Shown: positions 1 to 12,558 of the stretch, one piece after another
Position numbering within the stretch: the stretch's first letter is position 1
Layout: every line of letters begins with the position of its first letter
Source of the DNA: Otis tarda
Taxonomy: Eukaryota > Chordata > Aves > Otidiformes > Otididae
Direction: 5' to 3'
NCBI GenBank assembly: GCA_026413225.1
Contig: CM048572.1
Coordinates: 6,758,001-6,822,000, forward strand
DNA: 64,000 nucleotides
Notes under the pieces: generated by a model
Told to the model about the DNA's origin: nothing
Database searches by the model: none
Seen by the model: only the letters and a program-made list of their open reading frames with translations
Made by a program: the position numbers and the translations under genes

Positions 1-3000
1 CATCTTCATCTCCACTCCCCTCTGTGTCCCCTCCACCCCACTCACTGCCAGTCACGGACCCTCACAGCCCACGCTCAGGTTGCCTCGCTCCTCTTGAGCG
101 GCCCCGTGCATCGCCAGCCCTCTCTCAGAGCCGGGGAGGTCCCTTGTCCAGTGCTGTTGTGGTCTCCTGGTACAACCAGGTGCCTTTGGCCAACGGAAGT
201 GTCGGAGACAGTGAAGCCTGAGAAGCAAAGCGCTTTCAAAGGACTCAAGACAATACAGGGTCTTTGAGAGGTAATGACAAGCCCCAGCCTCACAGCATGC
301 AAGACTAATTGCAAACCCCATCTCCCAGACCCAGGTTTCCCACTCTATGCCGTTCTCCATTTCTCATATTCACTTGCTAATTCTGTTCAAGTATTTTAAT
401 CCCACCTGCTACCAGGACAGAGCAGTAAGAATTCAGTATTTGGGACTAAATCTAGTAAAAAGACAAGAACATAGCAAGGGAGGAGTTGCTGGTGTGCAAG
501 GGCTGTGATCTCTAGTTTTGGAGGGTCTCCAGGCCACTGACCCGGACTCCTCGTGTTGCTCTCAAGTAGCTGGGGATGTCCTGTCCCCCTCTGCGGTGCA
601 AGGTCAACACCACGAGGGTTCAAGCTGCCTTCCACGGTGTCACATCTCCTATGATACTGTCGGACGCTGCTGACAGAGCCGCCGGCAGACTGCAAGAATA
701 TGGGGCACTGCGTTTCCGCTGCTTGCAGGGGACAGGGCTGTCACACCCCCTCACTGCTGCAGCATGGGGTGGGCTGCATCAGATCTGAAGACAAGAGGGA
801 AAAAGAAAAAGGCTGATGCCAAGACATTGAACCAGAGGCAACGCAACATCGACAGAAGCAGCTGGATCTCAAGTGGCCTGTCCTTCACCGCTCAGAGGGC
901 CATGACCTCACCTCTGCATCTCCTAACACTGCAATCCCAGGAAGAGCTGGGGTGGCTTTGCTGGCTGGACACTCTCTTGGGAGCAAATATGGGGAAAGGC
1001 ACTTTTCTTGCTTTAGCTTCGGGCGTGCATTTTATTTTCCCTGCCTTGGTGCCCTCGGGGTGGTTGTTGGCTGCAGTAGACGGTGGGTTTTATTTTTCTA
1101 GCCTGTTGTACCCCTCTCGGGAGAAGTTGTTACAGTTGTAGTTGTATTTTTCCAGCTTTTCCAAGCTTACCAGCTCCCCAGGGTGCTGTTTGCCTGAGTG
1201 GTTTGGTACAGTTTTATTTTTACAATAACTATTACACTTTTTAATTTTATTTTTGTATGTTAATTAAATACTTTTTAATCACAATACAGACGCAGTTGCA
1301 GGGGCCAAGAAAAATACATAAACAAGAAGAGAATCCAAACATATATCTGCCCAGCATGGTACAGAAAAACTTTCCAAACCCAAGTTCAGTCTAGCCCAGT
1401 CCTGGGTCTCTGCATTAAAAATTTAACAACACAACTCCACCACCAATAGTCTACTCTTCAGTTTGCTGCAAATATTTCGCTTGGATTATCAAGGAGGAAG
1501 GTAAAGTGCTCAGAGAGCAGCCAGTGAGCGTATGTGAGAGAAATGCTGAGCTGTGGCACCAACTTTGCCCATCCCAGGTTCACAGCAGTCCTTGAATCAG
1601 AGAAAAATACCCTGAAGTTCTCTTTAAATAGTTTGTTTGATCACACTGAAGTTGTGCTGAAATCGTACAGCAGAAAGGTGACTTGTTTCTCACCCCTGGA
1701 GCTGGACACCAGTTGGGGCAGCCAGTTCTCCCAGCCCAGCATTTACCCCCACAAAATCCATAAGGAATCAACTTGTCCACCTATGCACAATGCAGCAGAA
1801 AGGAAGGAAAGAGACCGCAGGCATCTGGAGCGACATGTCCTTCCCTGGCATGGCCAAAGCCACCTCTTTGAAGTGCTACAGCTGTAAAATTCTTGCCATG
1901 CCTGAGAAATAAAATGTGAGATTTAATTTAAAATGAGAGATATTAGAATGGAGAGCTGCAGGTGATGAGGTGATGGCATTTCTTTGGCTCAGGGCCAGGA
2001 GGGTAGGAAAAGAAAACAAGCTAGATGCGTTATATCCTACACACCTTGGCAGCTCAAAGCGACACTCATCTAGGGCTCATGAACAAGGCAATTGGTGACA
2101 GAGAAGTAGCATTAGCTGCAGCATAAGGAGCACTGTACAAAATTAGAGCTGAATTTCATTTGAAGCACAGGAGAGACAATCCCAATTGAAAAAAAAATCC
2201 ACCAGTGGTGTGTACATGAAAAGTCAACATAGTAGGCATGGAACAGGAGTGAAGAAGATATTTCTTCTGAGAATCTATGCATGATTCTTGCACACCTCAT
2301 GCTTGTTTTTCAAATGTTTGACTAAGCAGTGATTGCTTTAATATCTCCGTGTATCTGAATCATGTTAGTTAAAGGCTAGGAATGGTGCAGTATGGAACAA
2401 CTATGTATGAGAATCCCTTGTCCTAAAAAAATAGGTTGTCTTCTCCAATACTCCCAAAATTATATATGAAAACCACAGTAATGGAGTTACCTGGATGCTT
2501 ACAAAAGCTAATACTATTTGAGATATACCCCTGCCTTTCTATTGAACAACCAACCGTACCACCTCAACGATGAGTGGACAGTGTTGGGCATAGGCACTGG
2601 GTGACGGTTCTCCCATTCTGGCTTTGCTGGCACAAGCTGTGGCTCTGGTAGTTCCTGGGCTGTGCAACTGCAGGCCACCCTCAACGAGAGGCTTGGTAAG
2701 GATATTTTACTGCTCTTCACATCTGTTGTGGGCCCTAGTCTCTTAATTTAAATTGGGCAGAAAAATCAAAGCAGTTTGATTTCATAAAACTGATTTTGAT
2801 GAAAATAGATTGTTTCATGGTATTACCAAGAATATTCAAAGAACATTTGAAATACAAGATTTGCTAGGAAATGTCTATTTTTGGTGTTTTCCCACAATAA
2901 AGTTTTCAACATTTGTTCTTATTTTCACGTTCTAGGGAAAAAAAAAATAGAGCTGTGCCTGCCCCTTCAGCAGAAACTCTGAAGACTGCCTACCATGTGA

Positions 3001-4838
3001 TAAATTTACTAAGTTTACTGCAAATACTTTTTTAGTAATTTCTAGCAATTTGATTAGAGTATTTCTGAACAGGCAACAACTCCTCTGTTCTTGTAATTTG
3101 TCCAAAAAGACAACAACAAGGCTCAGCTGCTTGGCTGCCAAGCAGAAAGGTCACATTACTGACCTCCATTTCGGGGTATCGGTTACAGCCACCTCAGCAC
3201 CCGCCATTGCCTGCCGCAGTTGTCAGTCTTCTAAATATAGCTGCTCTTAGTCGCAGGATATTCTCTCCTTGTATACAATGGCAATATGCTTCATCACTCC
3301 CCCAAAAAGGCATATCACAGGATACCGGCAGCATTTATCATTAAAAGTTACAGCCTGTGTGCTATCTTATTTATTGAGTGTTGACAGAGACTTTGATGCT
3401 GCTGCTACACCCCAGTAAAGACAGCACTGTTTGAACTGCTTAAGCTTAAAACAGCAAAGTTAGGCCATACAAGGTGGCCCAAATAAAGCTGGATGAGTGG
3501 CTCAGCATAAAATCTCATCAAGTCATTTTGAACAGAAAAATCAGGTTCATGAATAAATGCTACACTAAAGATTGTTTTACATTTATTTCAGTCACAGAAG
3601 CACAAGCTGACCTGAAATGCATGATTCATATAGGCAAGGCAAAGGAAAGCAGGGCTGGGAAACAAGATGTAGACAAGTCCCCATGGAAGCAAATCAGCTC
3701 CCCCATGAGCCTCCTTTCCTCTCCACTGCAATGGGTGGTGGGGGCAAAGCCAAGCTTAGAGCTGCACTCTGGCTTGTCCTATTTTTAGACACAACTATGT
3801 TATTCATAAGAAAATCTCGGGGTGACTATTTGTTTGGAAAGTTGCAACACAACAACAGGAGACTGAACTATCTTCCTTCAGGTAAAACCAGTGGTGTTTG
3901 CCAGCATCCCACAGCCTGGGGCAGGCAGGGTTCGAGCAACACGTTCCTTCCTGGTGGCCTCCCTTTCCTCCTGCTAGAGTAACATAAATACATAAAGCTT
4001 CTGTCCTTAGAGAATTCCAGTCTTTGACTAATAACTTAGTACCAACAGTTATCTACAGAGCTCACCCTGTGAGGGTAAACATCAAGTGATTTCGCTACCC
4101 ATCATCTGAGACCAAGGCTGGACTTGGGGGACAAAGATAAGTCTTTCAAAATATGCAAGGGATAAGTGAGGAAGTTCAGCTTGCACGAGACATTTTTAAC
4201 ATTCCCACATGTCTCAAGTGTCCACAGCTTAAACACAAACAAAATCAATGGAGATTAAGAGAACTTTGACCCTATATTCTTCTTGCTTTTCATTGCAGGA
4301 AAAAAGAAGCCAGAAGTCCCCCATGCACACTCACAGGCACATGCTCACCCAGCGCCCTGGCTCAGGCCCTCTTTGCATCTCTTCCAATGCGATGAAACTC
4401 CTCGCTGGAGCTTGGCCAGGCTGCCCAGGGCACGTTGTGCTTGTTTTTGTGTCTGCAGTCTCAGCAGAGCAGTGAATAACCGCTGCTGGGAGTGTGAACA
4501 AACACCACACTTGACTTTTCACTGGGCTCTTATGGGCTCAGAACAAAAGCCTGGATCCCAACCCTCTGAAACTTTGGAGCTTTTGAAATCTGGATCCAGA
4601 TCTGAAGCTTGTGGTTGGACTTCCATCTCTAGGGCTTCAGTTAGGAGTTCGGTTCATAAACACTTCTGCCATGGCCTTTTTCTGCTTTACTCTACCATGA
4701 ATCGGGACTTACTGCTGTGAAATTAAGTTAGACCTGACCACAAGTGGGAATAGAACAGAGTTTACTCATATAACCAGCTTTAGCTTTTCACTTTTTCATT
4801 TCTGGGTAAAATACACAGTTAGGGACAGGGGCTCATAT

Positions 4839-4853
4839 GTACGTACGTACGTA
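4839..4853. repeat. Short GTAC microsatellite
   Basis: Tandem GTAC units fill this short segment, which is self-complementary and alternates purine and pyrimidine. It is a few units long and is probably a length-variable microsatellite with no other role. Confidence 0.7.
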
Positions 4854-6605
4854 GTGCACACAGTTCTGCGATAAAGCAGTGTCATGGTAGGAGGAGGTGA
4901 AATTAAGCAGGACAAAGACTCAGCAGAAGCACACAAACAGGAAGTGCCCAAAAGTGGATGTGAAAATTCACATCTCTTCTGCCAAACAATCACCAGCACC
5001 ATAGCAGCAAGCACACACTGCAGACTCCACTGCCTCTTGCAAGCCTCCACGCATTCACTTCAAAATGTTCTCGTTCAGGAGCTCCTCACTGAAAATTCAG
5101 CTCCTGAGCTTTGCTACTCGCTCAGAGCAGGCAGGAGTCACACGTTTGAGATTTCACCAGGCAAAGTGCTTGTGTGCTGTCAATCAAGTAATAAATATTG
5201 TAACACAAATTAAGAAAAGCTGCCTATGGGCTTGCAATAGAACCCCAAACCTGCACATCCCAGCTCCCAGTATGTTGTTTTAAGAACTACTGTGAAGCTC
5301 TTCTGCTGCTCAGACACTGTGGAGGGGAGAATCTGAATGGGAGGATGCTCCCCAATCCGCCACTGCAATGCTGAGCTCAGAGTACCAATGCACTGACTCC
5401 TGGACCATGGGGAGCCCAGAGAGCCCGAGGGAGCTTTGGTGCAGATTTCAGGAGGTGATGCTATCACCTTTCTTTCTGCCCCTGACTTTTTGCTGCTGCT
5501 GGTCCTGTTCCTGCATTGCAAACTCCCCAGGCATTGACGACTGCCTGGCAGGAGGTCCAACAAGGACTATTATTTGCTGACCATTTTCATGGCATGATAC
5601 CCTTTTAAGATTAAAATCTGTTAGGTGAATACTTCCTACAGTTCCTACAGCTTGTGAATTTGCTCTGGGATCCAGTACAGTCGCTGTGCTTCAGTGTGAC
5701 TGCTAATGACCACAAGTGCAGAGCATTCTTTTCTGTTCACAGAAGGAAAACGGAAAATGAGCCAATGGTGGGGGGAGCAATCAGATGCCAACCATCATCC
5801 AGTTCATCAGCAAACTTCTCACTAACCCTTTGCATATTCAGTGCTTTAGGGGTTAAAGTCTCTTAGAAAGCAAAAGGTTTCCATCTGTAATTGGATCCTT
5901 TGTATGTGCTTTCCGCTATAGGAATCAACTTAGCATTGACATACTCGTAAAAATTTCCATTAGATTGAGAACTGCATGCCCACTAAGGCTCTGTGTGGTT
6001 TTGCAATTGATTCACTGAATGAAATCTTATCTAAAATCTTTTTATTTTATGCTATTATGGGCACAGGGGAAAATAGTGATGTAAAAGTTTTCACTGCTTA
6101 GTTAATGCACAGTGCCTCTTGGAAATGGCCTTCAGGTTACCTAAAGAGATTGCCATTTCTATTTCCCACTATTTTGTTTCATATTACCAGTAATTGAAAA
6201 ATGTTTCATTTGTTACAAAGTTACATATTGACACTTTGAATTGAATTCAGACCCTTTATCTTTAATCTTATTAGATTAGAACTGCTTCAGACAGCAGTTC
6301 ATGCTATCTAAGGGGGGAAAACACAGTCCATCAGCTGGCATTTTTTTCCAACAATCCATAGTTTTCACAGGGCATAAGTAAAACTGTTACTGTGCTTTGA
6401 AGATGTGAAAAGCAGTCTGGCCATGTAAAACCTACAGATCAGACTCTAAATTGCTTGTGTCCCTGCAGTGGTGGTCCTCTCAGTGCCTCTCCAGAGAAAA
6501 CACAGGGATAGGTCAGAATATCGCTTACAGAGGTGTCAGATCTTTTACTTTGTTAAAGCAATGCCCAATCAAGAACAGGGAGAACTGAAAAGGAGGAACA
6601 TTGTC

Positions 6606-6620
6606 TTTTTTTTTTTTTTT
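6606..6620. repeat. Poly-T run
   Basis: Fifteen consecutive T residues. No SINE or LINE body is recognisable next to it, so it is best treated as a simple repeat and not as a retroposon tail. Confidence 0.8.
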
Positions 6621-6828
6621 ACAATCTGCAGGCATATACGGATTAACTACTACATCTTTTTCTTCTTTACATGCTATGAAGAATAATCTCCCAAACCAAA
6701 TTCAGAAGTTGAAGCCACAATGAAAGCAGAACCAAGGAATTATCAGAATTCGTTGCAAATATTTTTCATCTTCTCCCAGACATACAGACTGGTCATTCCC
6801 ATCTATCCATGGCAGCCACAGAGAAAAC

Positions 6829-7055
6829 CATACACTTACACCCTGTACTTACACTTACACACAGCCAGAACCTCATAAACAACCGCACAAACATGGGACA
6901 GAAGCACGCGTACGACACCTGCACGCTCACACCTGGCACACAAGTGCTCAGAGATACGCTAAGCACAAGCGCATGGGTTGCACTTAAATATACACGCTCA
7001 GACACAGCACATGTACATGGGGTACACGTGTGGTTCGTACCCACAAAGTGTGTAT
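6829..7055. repeat. CA-rich low-complexity region
   Basis: The plus strand is strongly enriched in CA and AC dinucleotides with interspersed CG and TG steps, for example repeated ACAC and CACGCG clusters. It looks like an old interrupted (CA)n microsatellite. A 120-codon plus-strand frame and a 90-codon minus-strand frame run through it, but their Thr/His/Cys/Val-rich translations reflect the dinucleotide repeat and not a protein. Confidence 0.55.
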
Positions 7056-7696
7056 TTGAAACCAATAAGTTTATTTTCCTTTTCTCTTTACAGATCCTGG
7101 CCGTGGAACTTCTAGGGTCCCAGCAGCAGTTGCAGCGTCCCTTCCTTCAAGCCAGACACTTTAGCCACTGAGTAACACCATCCAGATTTAACTGGGAGAT
7201 CCTCATGGGCTGCTCTTGTGCGCATAGCGGAGCGGACAGTAACTAATAAAATAATAAAAAATAATAATCTTTGCTTTCCTGCCTCTCATTTCACTTGTGG
7301 GAGGTCTTTGCAGTGCACAAGAATAAAAATAATGCAATCCTTTGCCTGGCTGCTGGAGGGAAGGCAGGGCAGTGCTAGAGCAGCCGGGAGCGGTGTAAGT
7401 CTGTGCCGGCCCAGATAGCGCTGCGCATCCCAGGATGTGGAACGTGCCTCGTCCCTTGGGCTGGAGGCAGTCAAAGAAGAGAGCAGCCCTTAGCCGTATT
7501 TGTAATGTCTGGATGGTCTCTGCCTGCCCAAGCTTCTCCACAGGAGGAACATCCATTTTCTATGATATATGGTTCTCTACACCACACTCAATGATAATTT
7601 AGAAATATCAATCCAGCGTACCCTAGTGATGTATTCTGAAATTTCCAAGCATTTATTTCCAGCTGAGGTGGCTCTAACTTTTCTGTCTGAGAAAGC

Positions 7697-7729
7697 TAGT
7701 ATTTTTTTAGTATTTTTCTAGTATTTTTA
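7697..7729. repeat. Three 11-bp tandem units
   Basis: Three units of TAGTATTTTTN sit head to tail at 7,697-7,707, 7,708-7,718 and 7,719-7,729, differing only in the last base (T, C, A). The array ends a few bases before a 33-bp AT-rich palindrome, so the two together form a small AT-rich structured patch. Confidence 0.85.
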
Positions 7730-7735
7730 AGATAA

Positions 7736-7768
7736 CTGAGAATTTCTTTTTTAAAAAAAAATTCTCAG
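7736..7768. repeat. AT-rich near-perfect palindrome
   Basis: The segment starts CTGAGAATTT and ends AAATTCTCAG, with a T run meeting an A run at its centre. Sixteen base pairs can form around a single central base with only one mismatch (C at 7,746 against A at 7,758), leaving almost no loop. It could extrude as a small cruciform or simply reflect local slippage. No function is implied. Confidence 0.85.
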
Positions 7769-9699
7769 ATTTAAAAATTAAAGAAGTATAGTTTTTATTC
7801 CAAGTGTGATGTGTGCTCTACCCTATTTTCTCTGCCTTCCCTCACCTCTTCAGTGCAAAAATATGAGGAAGCAGAGGAACGAGATAGCAGGGAAAAAAAA
7901 AACCAAAACCAACCAAGTCAGAACCAAAACCATAATTTCTGAATAATTTCTTATTTTTATGTGTTTTCTACTGAAGATACCAGAAACAGTTTGTTTGTTT
8001 TTTTTCACAAAACAATAATTTTAAAAGTAATATTAATGAAAACAGTCATTTTTCCTAACAACTCACATCTGGCCTGGCTAATTCTGGAGGCACCTGACAC
8101 TAGATGAGCCACGGGACCGTTGGCTCAGCAGTGATATTTGTCATTAGTCCAGGAAGAAACCTCGTACTGGCAGAATTTTCATTCTCCACATACGCGAACA
8201 CACACAGTGTGACCACAGCCTGGAAACTCCCCAGGATGACAAATGAGCTGAATCCCAGATTTCATTTCAAAGCCAACCTCAGAATTTCCATGGTGCATTG
8301 AACCCTCCAGCCTTACATCCAGAAATCAATGAGGTGACACTGGCATAGAATAGAAATAATGTAGTGATGAAACAGAGCCCTAAGGTACTTAGCAATGACA
8401 TTTTAAAAAACAAATACCCTGGGAAAAGAAAAAAAAAAGTCAAGTGCCCTTTAATCTCCATGGCTCTGTAGTGTCACAGTCTAATTAAACCCTCAGCCTT
8501 CTGCTGCATTAGAGCCACATCCACTGAAAAAAAGGATGCTCTATGATAGACATTGAGGTGAGCGCTCCCATCCCAACATCTGTATAAGTGCCCTTCGTTC
8601 TAATGAACACACACGCTGGAAGAATGATGGGATTTCCTACAAGCTCAAATTCACCCCATAAACTGCAAGGTGTTGCTAATGTTTCTGTCTGTCCTGCTAA
8701 AAACCCCGTCCCTGGATCAGAAACGCAGAAGAAATGAGCTAGACCCCTTAACTGAAGTTCCTTCCAGTCCCTTAATATAATTCTAATGGAGAAATAATGG
8801 CGATTTATAACCCAGGCAGCCAGAAAGCAGTGAAATGAAGCAAGCGGCTGGGTTATAGCCTCAGCAGTGCTTCTGAGACTGAAATCCAATTTCTGGCCCC
8901 AGAGGGTGGTTTTGCGAGAGCGATACCACCTTGCACACATTCCTGCCGTGCATCGCTCTTGCCCCCAGCACATGGACCTGCTGAGGCTCACCTTCTGGGA
9001 GTGAAATTCCTTCCCTTGGCTGTGGTATCTCACTGATCCACCTGAGCAAACCCCTCGTGCATATTCAGGGTGCGCTGCCAGGACACCGGTGACCAATCTG
9101 GTCACCCACCGGTTGCAGGGAGGCATTTAGGAGAGCTGCTGTAGAGCAGGGCACCACGCTGCTCAGATTTCTGTCCCAGGCAGCAGCTTCATCCAGCTGG
9201 ACATCATCCTGTCACTGGACACAGCACATTTAGGGACATGCCTGTCACAAGACTTGATACCGTTTCCCCTCTACCTCCATACATGGCTCTCTGCAATTAA
9301 AGTTACATTTTAACAGACCAGTAACACTAATGAACTTTTGACTAAAGTGGTCGTCTCTCACCCAAAGAATCCCTTGCCTGTAAGGATTAACTGCCCACCT
9401 GGTCTTACTGGGCACCACACCAACAGGAAAACAGCCTACTTGTTTCAGGCAGAAAAGAATAAGGACAGATTTGCCCTTCTCTCATGTATTTACCATTGAA
9501 TATTTCTATTACTCTGCATTTTCACTTCACATCCAGACCACAAATAGCCTCACTTTGTGCTAGACACCACACAAATACCTTGAGTAGAAACCTTAGAAGG
9601 AATAGACAATAATAAAATTGTGTTAACACACAGCACTGCTTGCAGTAAAGACCCATAATCACAGACCAGCCCAACACAGAGATCTTGCAGTCCAGTCCG
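7769..9699. other. Unannotated stretch with the window's longest ORF
   Basis: There is no recognised gene here. An A-rich patch lies at about 7,890-7,935. The minus strand at 8,509-9,126 holds a 205-codon open frame, the longest in the window. It starts at an ATG immediately after an in-frame TAA, so it has no upstream coding extension. Its translation shows no domain, signal peptide or membrane segment I can name, and an overlapping minus-strand frame is also open. A frame of this length is not improbable by chance in 64 kb read in six frames. Confidence 0.5.
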
Positions 9700-9812
9700 A
9701 GACATTTCTCAGGTCACAGAGCAAGCCAAGGATGGACCGGAGAAGACTTGCCTCCTTCAAGTCAGTCCTATTAGAACTACTTGCCCATCCTGAGGCCAAG
9801 CTGCCTCTCCCA
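9700..9812 (+). repeat. Diverged MIR/CORE-SINE-like relic
   Basis: The segment reads like the 3' half of an amniote MIR-type SINE. A GGTCACAGAGCAAG block is followed by a stretch resembling the usual aligned-protein-free CTCC..AGTCAGTCCT region and ends in CCAAGCTGCCTCTCC. The match is to a remembered consensus and is well diverged, with several substitutions and small gaps. No target-site duplication or A tail is seen. MIR elements are ancient tRNA-derived SINEs found across amniotes, so a relic in a bird is unsurprising. Confidence 0.45.
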
Positions 9813-12463
9813 ACAGATGAGCCCACCCAGCCAGCCCATGTTGCTGATAGCTGGCAAAAAGTCAGGCTCTCTGCACCTTTTTTGAGGAAGAACTAGTTTG
9901 CCAGCAAGCAAAGATGAGGGCAACAAAACAGCAAAGAGGAAGCAAGGGGGAAAGCTGGCTGGAGAGGTTGTATGCACAGATGTGGTCAATGGGATCACTC
10001 ACTGATGGGCACATCAAATGGATCCCTATCCTATGAATATTTTTGAGTATAGACAGATTTTCAAAGCTGTTTTGGAGGCTTGAGCCCCAAGTCTCCTATT
10101 TAAAGTGAACCCCCACACCTGGCTTGGCAAGATGTGTTTCACCTCTTGTAGGTGCTCCTGGCTTCCCTCTCTGTGCACCTCTTGGGGAAAGTAGGCAGAA
10201 GGAAAGAGCAGCCCCCAGCACCCAGCCAGGTCATCTTATTGCCAGGAGCAGGGCTCCACTGGGACAGTGCCCTGTGGCTGGCAAGGTGGGAACCTGTGGC
10301 AAGAAAGCAGCGAAGAGCAGCCAACTTCTATGCTGGCACCACTTAAGCAAGAAGAGAACACATGTCCACAGCCCACTTCACTCATGATTTACACCAACAT
10401 GAGTAAGATCAGAACCAGGCCCTTGCGCTTTGTTACACAGTGAACACAACAGGGAGCTTAGCCTCTCGTCCTCAGGGTATACGCCTTCCTTGTCCCTTTG
10501 TGGTACCAGCACAATAAATAACACATTCCTGGAAAAGGAGATCCAAAGAGATTTCCATAAACAATTCAGGACTTCTGCTTTAAAAATCTCTGAAATACTC
10601 TCTTAATGGTTGAGCCATGCAAGTCATTAGGTTTCTGTCAGTGTGCTCAATACGTATCTATGTGCCAGAGACCAGAATCCTGGTGGAGTCTGTACTGCAG
10701 GACATCTATAAAAGAAAATTGCAGTTTGAGTGTCCAAAACAATGATCTGTGGGTGGTCCTCTGGCTAGCAGATGGGTTTCTACAACGCACATATAGCTAT
10801 TAGTAACAAACACCTCCTTGTTTTTGTCACAGTAGCCTCTGCACATGAAGAAGAGTCAGCGCACAGAGGATTTGCTCCTGCAGATTAGCAGTTCATATAT
10901 CTTTGCTGCATAGAGCGTGCAATCCTACCTAGGCAGGTCTGATAGCTCTAATAGCATTTTCACTACAAATGGAGCTTCTTGTAGACATTTATCAGTATAA
11001 AGCAAAGAAAAACTGACCCACCCTCTTCTCTCACATGGCATTACATCTTCCAGGTGAAGCCAAACCAGAGCAGGGTAGGGTGGAAAAGGCAGTTAAAACT
11101 CTTTCTCCTTTGGTACACTGAGACATCCATACACCAGTTGGATGTTACCTGCTTGACTTACCAGCTTTGACCACAGACGCAGTGCAGAGCTTCTTCAGTC
11201 TAAGGCTTCTTTCCAAAAGGCCATGAAATATCACCTTGAACTTCCCACTTCCAGTTCAACCTGAACAACACTGCTCTTCTGGTTTGGAGTGTGGCCCAAG
11301 GAATGGTTGCATAAAGCACCCTGAGATGGAGAAAGGCATGAGGGACAGGGACACACACAGAGCTGCTAGGGACATCAGAAACCTTTTAAACCAGATTTGC
11401 ACCTGGGGAAATTGCATCATGGAACCTTCCCACACCTGTAGGGAATCTGAAGTTTGACTTCCCCACCTTGTTAATCAAAGTGCTAGCTCAAAGCCTTCTC
11501 ACAAGTGTTAGAACTATCAGGAGCAGCCCAGTAATTTAAGGACACCATATAATAACTGACTGTTGGGAGGAGCAGCGATGCGTGTGTACATTAAGTTTAA
11601 TGCAGATTTTTGGAGAAACTAAAAAGTAAACAAAAGTATGGCTCAATATATGTCACTTTTCAGCAAACATTTGGCAGCTGTTAAGTCACAAGGTCAGGAT
11701 AAGGAAAATCCTGTAGCCACGGGACACCATCAGTTTTAAGGAAGCCACTGTGACTCTCGGGCCCAGGCTCTGAGAGCAAAGACCCACCAAAATCAAAGGT
11801 AGCCACAGAAGAAAGTAAAAATCTGAGGTCCTGAGTCCAGATCCTGCACCATGAGTGGGAAGAACCAAACTGCATCCGTCAAAAAGGGAAAAATAGGGTG
11901 CCAAGGCACTAAAGGCTGAGGGAACACATGCAGCCTGGCCAGGGGGAGCAGATGCACAACTGGCAGCACGAGCAGGAGCGCAATGTGTTACTATGAATTA
12001 CTTTGCCATTGATCCCTCTGGCAGACATTCTGGGAACAGGGAAGGAGTTGGGAGCAATTAAAATGTAAAGGCGTACTCTGAGGAGTGATTAGCTAAGGTG
12101 GTCTAAGGCAGGCGGAGGTGCTGTCTACGCACCATATGGCCGGACGGCGCAGGGATACCCATGCCCTTCCAAGGAGCAAGCTCAGGTTTCAGCAATGGGC
12201 TGGCCATCACCAGCACCGTGCTCAGCAGGGGCTGATGGATAAGCTGAAACTCAGGATAAATTAGCCTCCACTGAGCTCCCTGTTGCGCTAGCTAGACTGC
12301 CACCGGCCCCTGCATGGTTAACTGCCTACGTTACGCTGCCAGCTCTGCTCTTACTGCAGCAGGGACACATTTACACCACGAAAAATCACCAGGCAGTGCA
12401 AAGAGTTTGGTGCTGAAGCTCTGCTAATCCCCTGAGAAAGCACTGCTGTTTTATAGCTCTTAC
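9813..12463. other. Unannotated non-coding stretch
   Basis: I see no supported gene. A pyrimidine-rich AG at about 11,297-11,330 on the minus strand and a GTAAGT at about 11,154-11,159 on the same strand resemble splice sites. However, the frame that would continue from the 12,464-12,558 candidate meets a TAG before that donor. I therefore do not call an exon there. Confidence 0.5.
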
Positions 12464-12558
12464 CTAATAGTGTGATGGCTTGGATAGATCACTTCTGGCC
12501 AGCTCATAAAGAGCCGATCATCTCCAGATCCAGGAGCTGGCTGTGCCATATCACTTTT
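12464..12558 (-). CDS. Candidate internal exon, unidentified protein
   Basis: On the minus strand a 95-bp segment follows an acceptor ending TATGATCAG, behind a moderately T-rich tract, and is followed by the donor ATTAG|GTAAGAG. Only one of the three frames is open. It starts in phase 0 and ends with two bases of a split codon. The 31-residue translation begins KSDMAQPAPGSGDDRLF and continues through MSWPEVIYPSHHTI. Its start phase matches the end phase of the candidate exon at 19,652-19,756, which would lie upstream in the same transcript. I do not recognise the protein. A 31-codon open frame flanked by splice-like sites can occur by chance, and the polypyrimidine tract is only fair. Confidence 0.28.

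Larger units (their letters stand above)
1..7695. other. Unannotated non-coding stretch
   Basis: I see no gene in this stretch. All open frames are short (up to about 145 codons), overlap on both strands and show no recognisable motif. Small local features are a degenerate TTTTATTTTT-type motif recurring between about 1,028 and 1,255, a GTAC tetramer run at 4,839-4,853, a T run at 6,606-6,620 and a CA-rich low-complexity patch at 6,829-7,055. It could be intergenic or intronic. Confidence 0.6.

Noticed and set aside
11154..11313. Minus-strand segment with a very good acceptor (TTTCTCCATCTCAG) and a GTAAGT
   Set aside because: The frame that continues from 12,464-12,558 meets a TAG before the donor, and no polyadenylation signal follows to support a terminal exon.
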